In this document: positions 5,413 to 6,104 of the stretch, in pieces
Numbering within the stretch: position 1 is the first letter of the stretch
How the letters are laid out: each line of letters opens with the position of its first letter
NCBI GenBank assembly: GCA_030043855.1
Contig: JASHWW010000034.1
Coordinates: 1 to 6,104, forward strand
DNA from: Thermoplasmata archaeon
GTDB taxonomy: Archaea; Thermoplasmatota; Thermoplasmata; Lutacidiplasmatales; UBA184
Direction of reading: 5' to 3'
DNA length: 6,104 nt
Translations under genes and position numbers: made by a program
The notes under the pieces: generated by a model
Databases searched by the model: none
Told to the model about the DNA's origin: nothing
The model's input: the letters and a program-made list of their open reading frames with translations, nothing else

Positions 5413-6104
5413 ATGGGAGCGCCCACGACCGTCTACCGGCCCAGCTTCTTCCGGACCTTCTGGACGAACGCCGTGCTCGCCCCCCGGACGAGCCTCGGCT
5501 TCATGCGAATCGACTTCGTGTTGGGCACCGTCTTCGTCATCCCGCTCACCCAGATGGTCTTCTTCGCCTACGTCGTCCAGTTGGGCGGCGGCGGGGCTTC
5601 GGAGATCGCATTCACCGCCATCGGGAACGCGGTCGCGACCGTGACCTACACGAGCGTCTTCACGGTCTGCCAGACGACCGACTCCGAGAAGTGGCAGGGG
5701 ACGATGGAGCACTTGCTCGTCTCCCCCGCGAACCGGCTGGCGCTCTACTTCGGACGCGGATTGATCCCGATCCTGGTCTCGCTCGCGACGGTCACGATGG
5801 GCCTCGTCTACGCGAGCGTCTTCTTCGGGGTCGCGATCCCGGTCTCGGCGATGCCGAACCTCGCCGTCTCGATCGTGCTGACGGCCTTTGCGATGGTCGG
5901 GTTCGGACTGTTGCTCGGCGGGGTCGCCCTCTACCTGCGCACGTCGCTCATCCTCGGCAACATCTTCCTGTTCTGCGGGTTGCTCCTCTCGGGGGTCAAC
6001 TTCCCGCTCTCGTCGCTCCCCGTCCCGCTGCAGTACGTCGGGTACGGTCTCCCGCTCACCTGGGGACTGATCGCGATCCGGTCCGCCATCGCCGGGACCT
6101 CCGC
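5413..6104 (+). CDS. ABC-2 type transporter permease, second subunit, partial (C-terminus beyond the window)
   Basis: An open frame runs from the ATG at 5413 to the window end, giving 230 residues with no stop. It is a second ABC-2 permease, distinct in sequence from the first. About five hydrophobic segments are visible: residues 35-57, 66-85, 112-140, 148-174 and 179-197, with a sixth expected past the edge. The ABC-2 block appears as EKWQGTMEHLLVSPANRLAL (92-111), matching the E.GTLE..L..P block of the first permease. The family's C-terminal hallmark is clear in SGVNFPLSSLP (193-203) followed by GLPLTWGLIAIR (212-223). Probably only some 15-40 residues are missing, judging from the family's usual 245-270. 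It follows the first permease by 15 bases with its own SD, so ATPase and both permeases form one operon and presumably one complex (one ATPase dimer plus two different permeases). Confidence 0.9.
   Translation, partial: MGAPTTVYRPSFFRTFWTNAVLAPRTSLGFMRIDFVLGTVFVIPLTQMVFFAYVVQLGGGGASEIAFTAIGNAVATVTYTSVFTVCQTTDSEKWQGTMEHLLVSPANRLALYFGRGLIPILVSLATVTMGLVYASVFFGVAIPVSAMPNLAVSIVLTAFAMVGFGLLLGGVALYLRTSLILGNIFLFCGLLLSGVNFPLSSLPVPLQYVGYGLPLTWGLIAIRSAIAGTS

Noticed and set aside
3808..5712. A 634-codon open frame on the minus strand, antisense to the ABC genes
   Set aside because: Its translation is dominated by Arg, Glu, Asp, Gly and Pro with no domain signal, as expected opposite a GC-rich gene. The plus-strand ABC genes are unmistakable across the same bases.

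Overview
This is a GC-rich window (roughly two-thirds G+C by eye) with compact coding and no sign of mobile elements, CRISPR arrays or stable RNA genes. It holds six protein-coding genes, two of them cut by the window edges, in two divergent blocks separated by an intergenic region of about 155 bases. The organism cannot be fixed from the sequence alone. Short AT patches resembling archaeal TATA boxes sit about 40 bases upstream of two starts. This, with the form of the 2-oxoacid dehydrogenase subunits, makes a high-GC archaeon (Thermoplasmatota-like) a reasonable guess. A high-GC bacterium is not excluded, because clear Shine-Dalgarno (SD) sequences precede several genes.

Left block, minus strand, read from 3444 down to 1: a class I SAM-dependent methyltransferase (2617-3444), then three genes for a thiamine-diphosphate 2-oxoacid dehydrogenase complex: E1 alpha (1497-2576), E1 beta (523-1500) and the start of the lipoyl-bearing E2 acyltransferase (514 to beyond base 1). 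The E1 alpha stop and E1 beta start overlap as GTGA, and the E2 SD overlaps the E1 beta stop, so the three are almost certainly one translationally coupled operon. E1 decarboxylates a 2-oxoacid and reductively acylates the lipoyl-lysine of E2, which passes the acyl group to CoA. E3 (dihydrolipoamide dehydrogenase) is not in the window. Sequence features lean toward a branched-chain or broad-specificity enzyme rather than a strictly pyruvate-specific one. A TATA-like box lies between the methyltransferase and E1 alpha, so the dehydrogenase operon may have its own promoter.

Right block, plus strand, from 3601 to the end: an ABC-2 type exporter made of one ATPase (3601-4590) and two different membrane permeases (4591-5397 and 5413 to beyond 6104). 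The genes abut or are 15 bases apart, and each permease has a good SD. The ATPase presumably drives a heterodimeric permease. The substrate is unknown; drug, lipid or glycan export are all possible.

The divergent region (3445-3600) carries a cluster of inverted repeats just upstream of the methyltransferase and an AT-rich patch placed for a promoter of the ABC operon. I did not find a clearly novel multi-gene system. The most useful points are the start-site corrections, the coupled dehydrogenase operon with its own TATA-like element, the hairpin cluster in the methyltransferase leader, and the Q-loop variation in the ABC ATPase.
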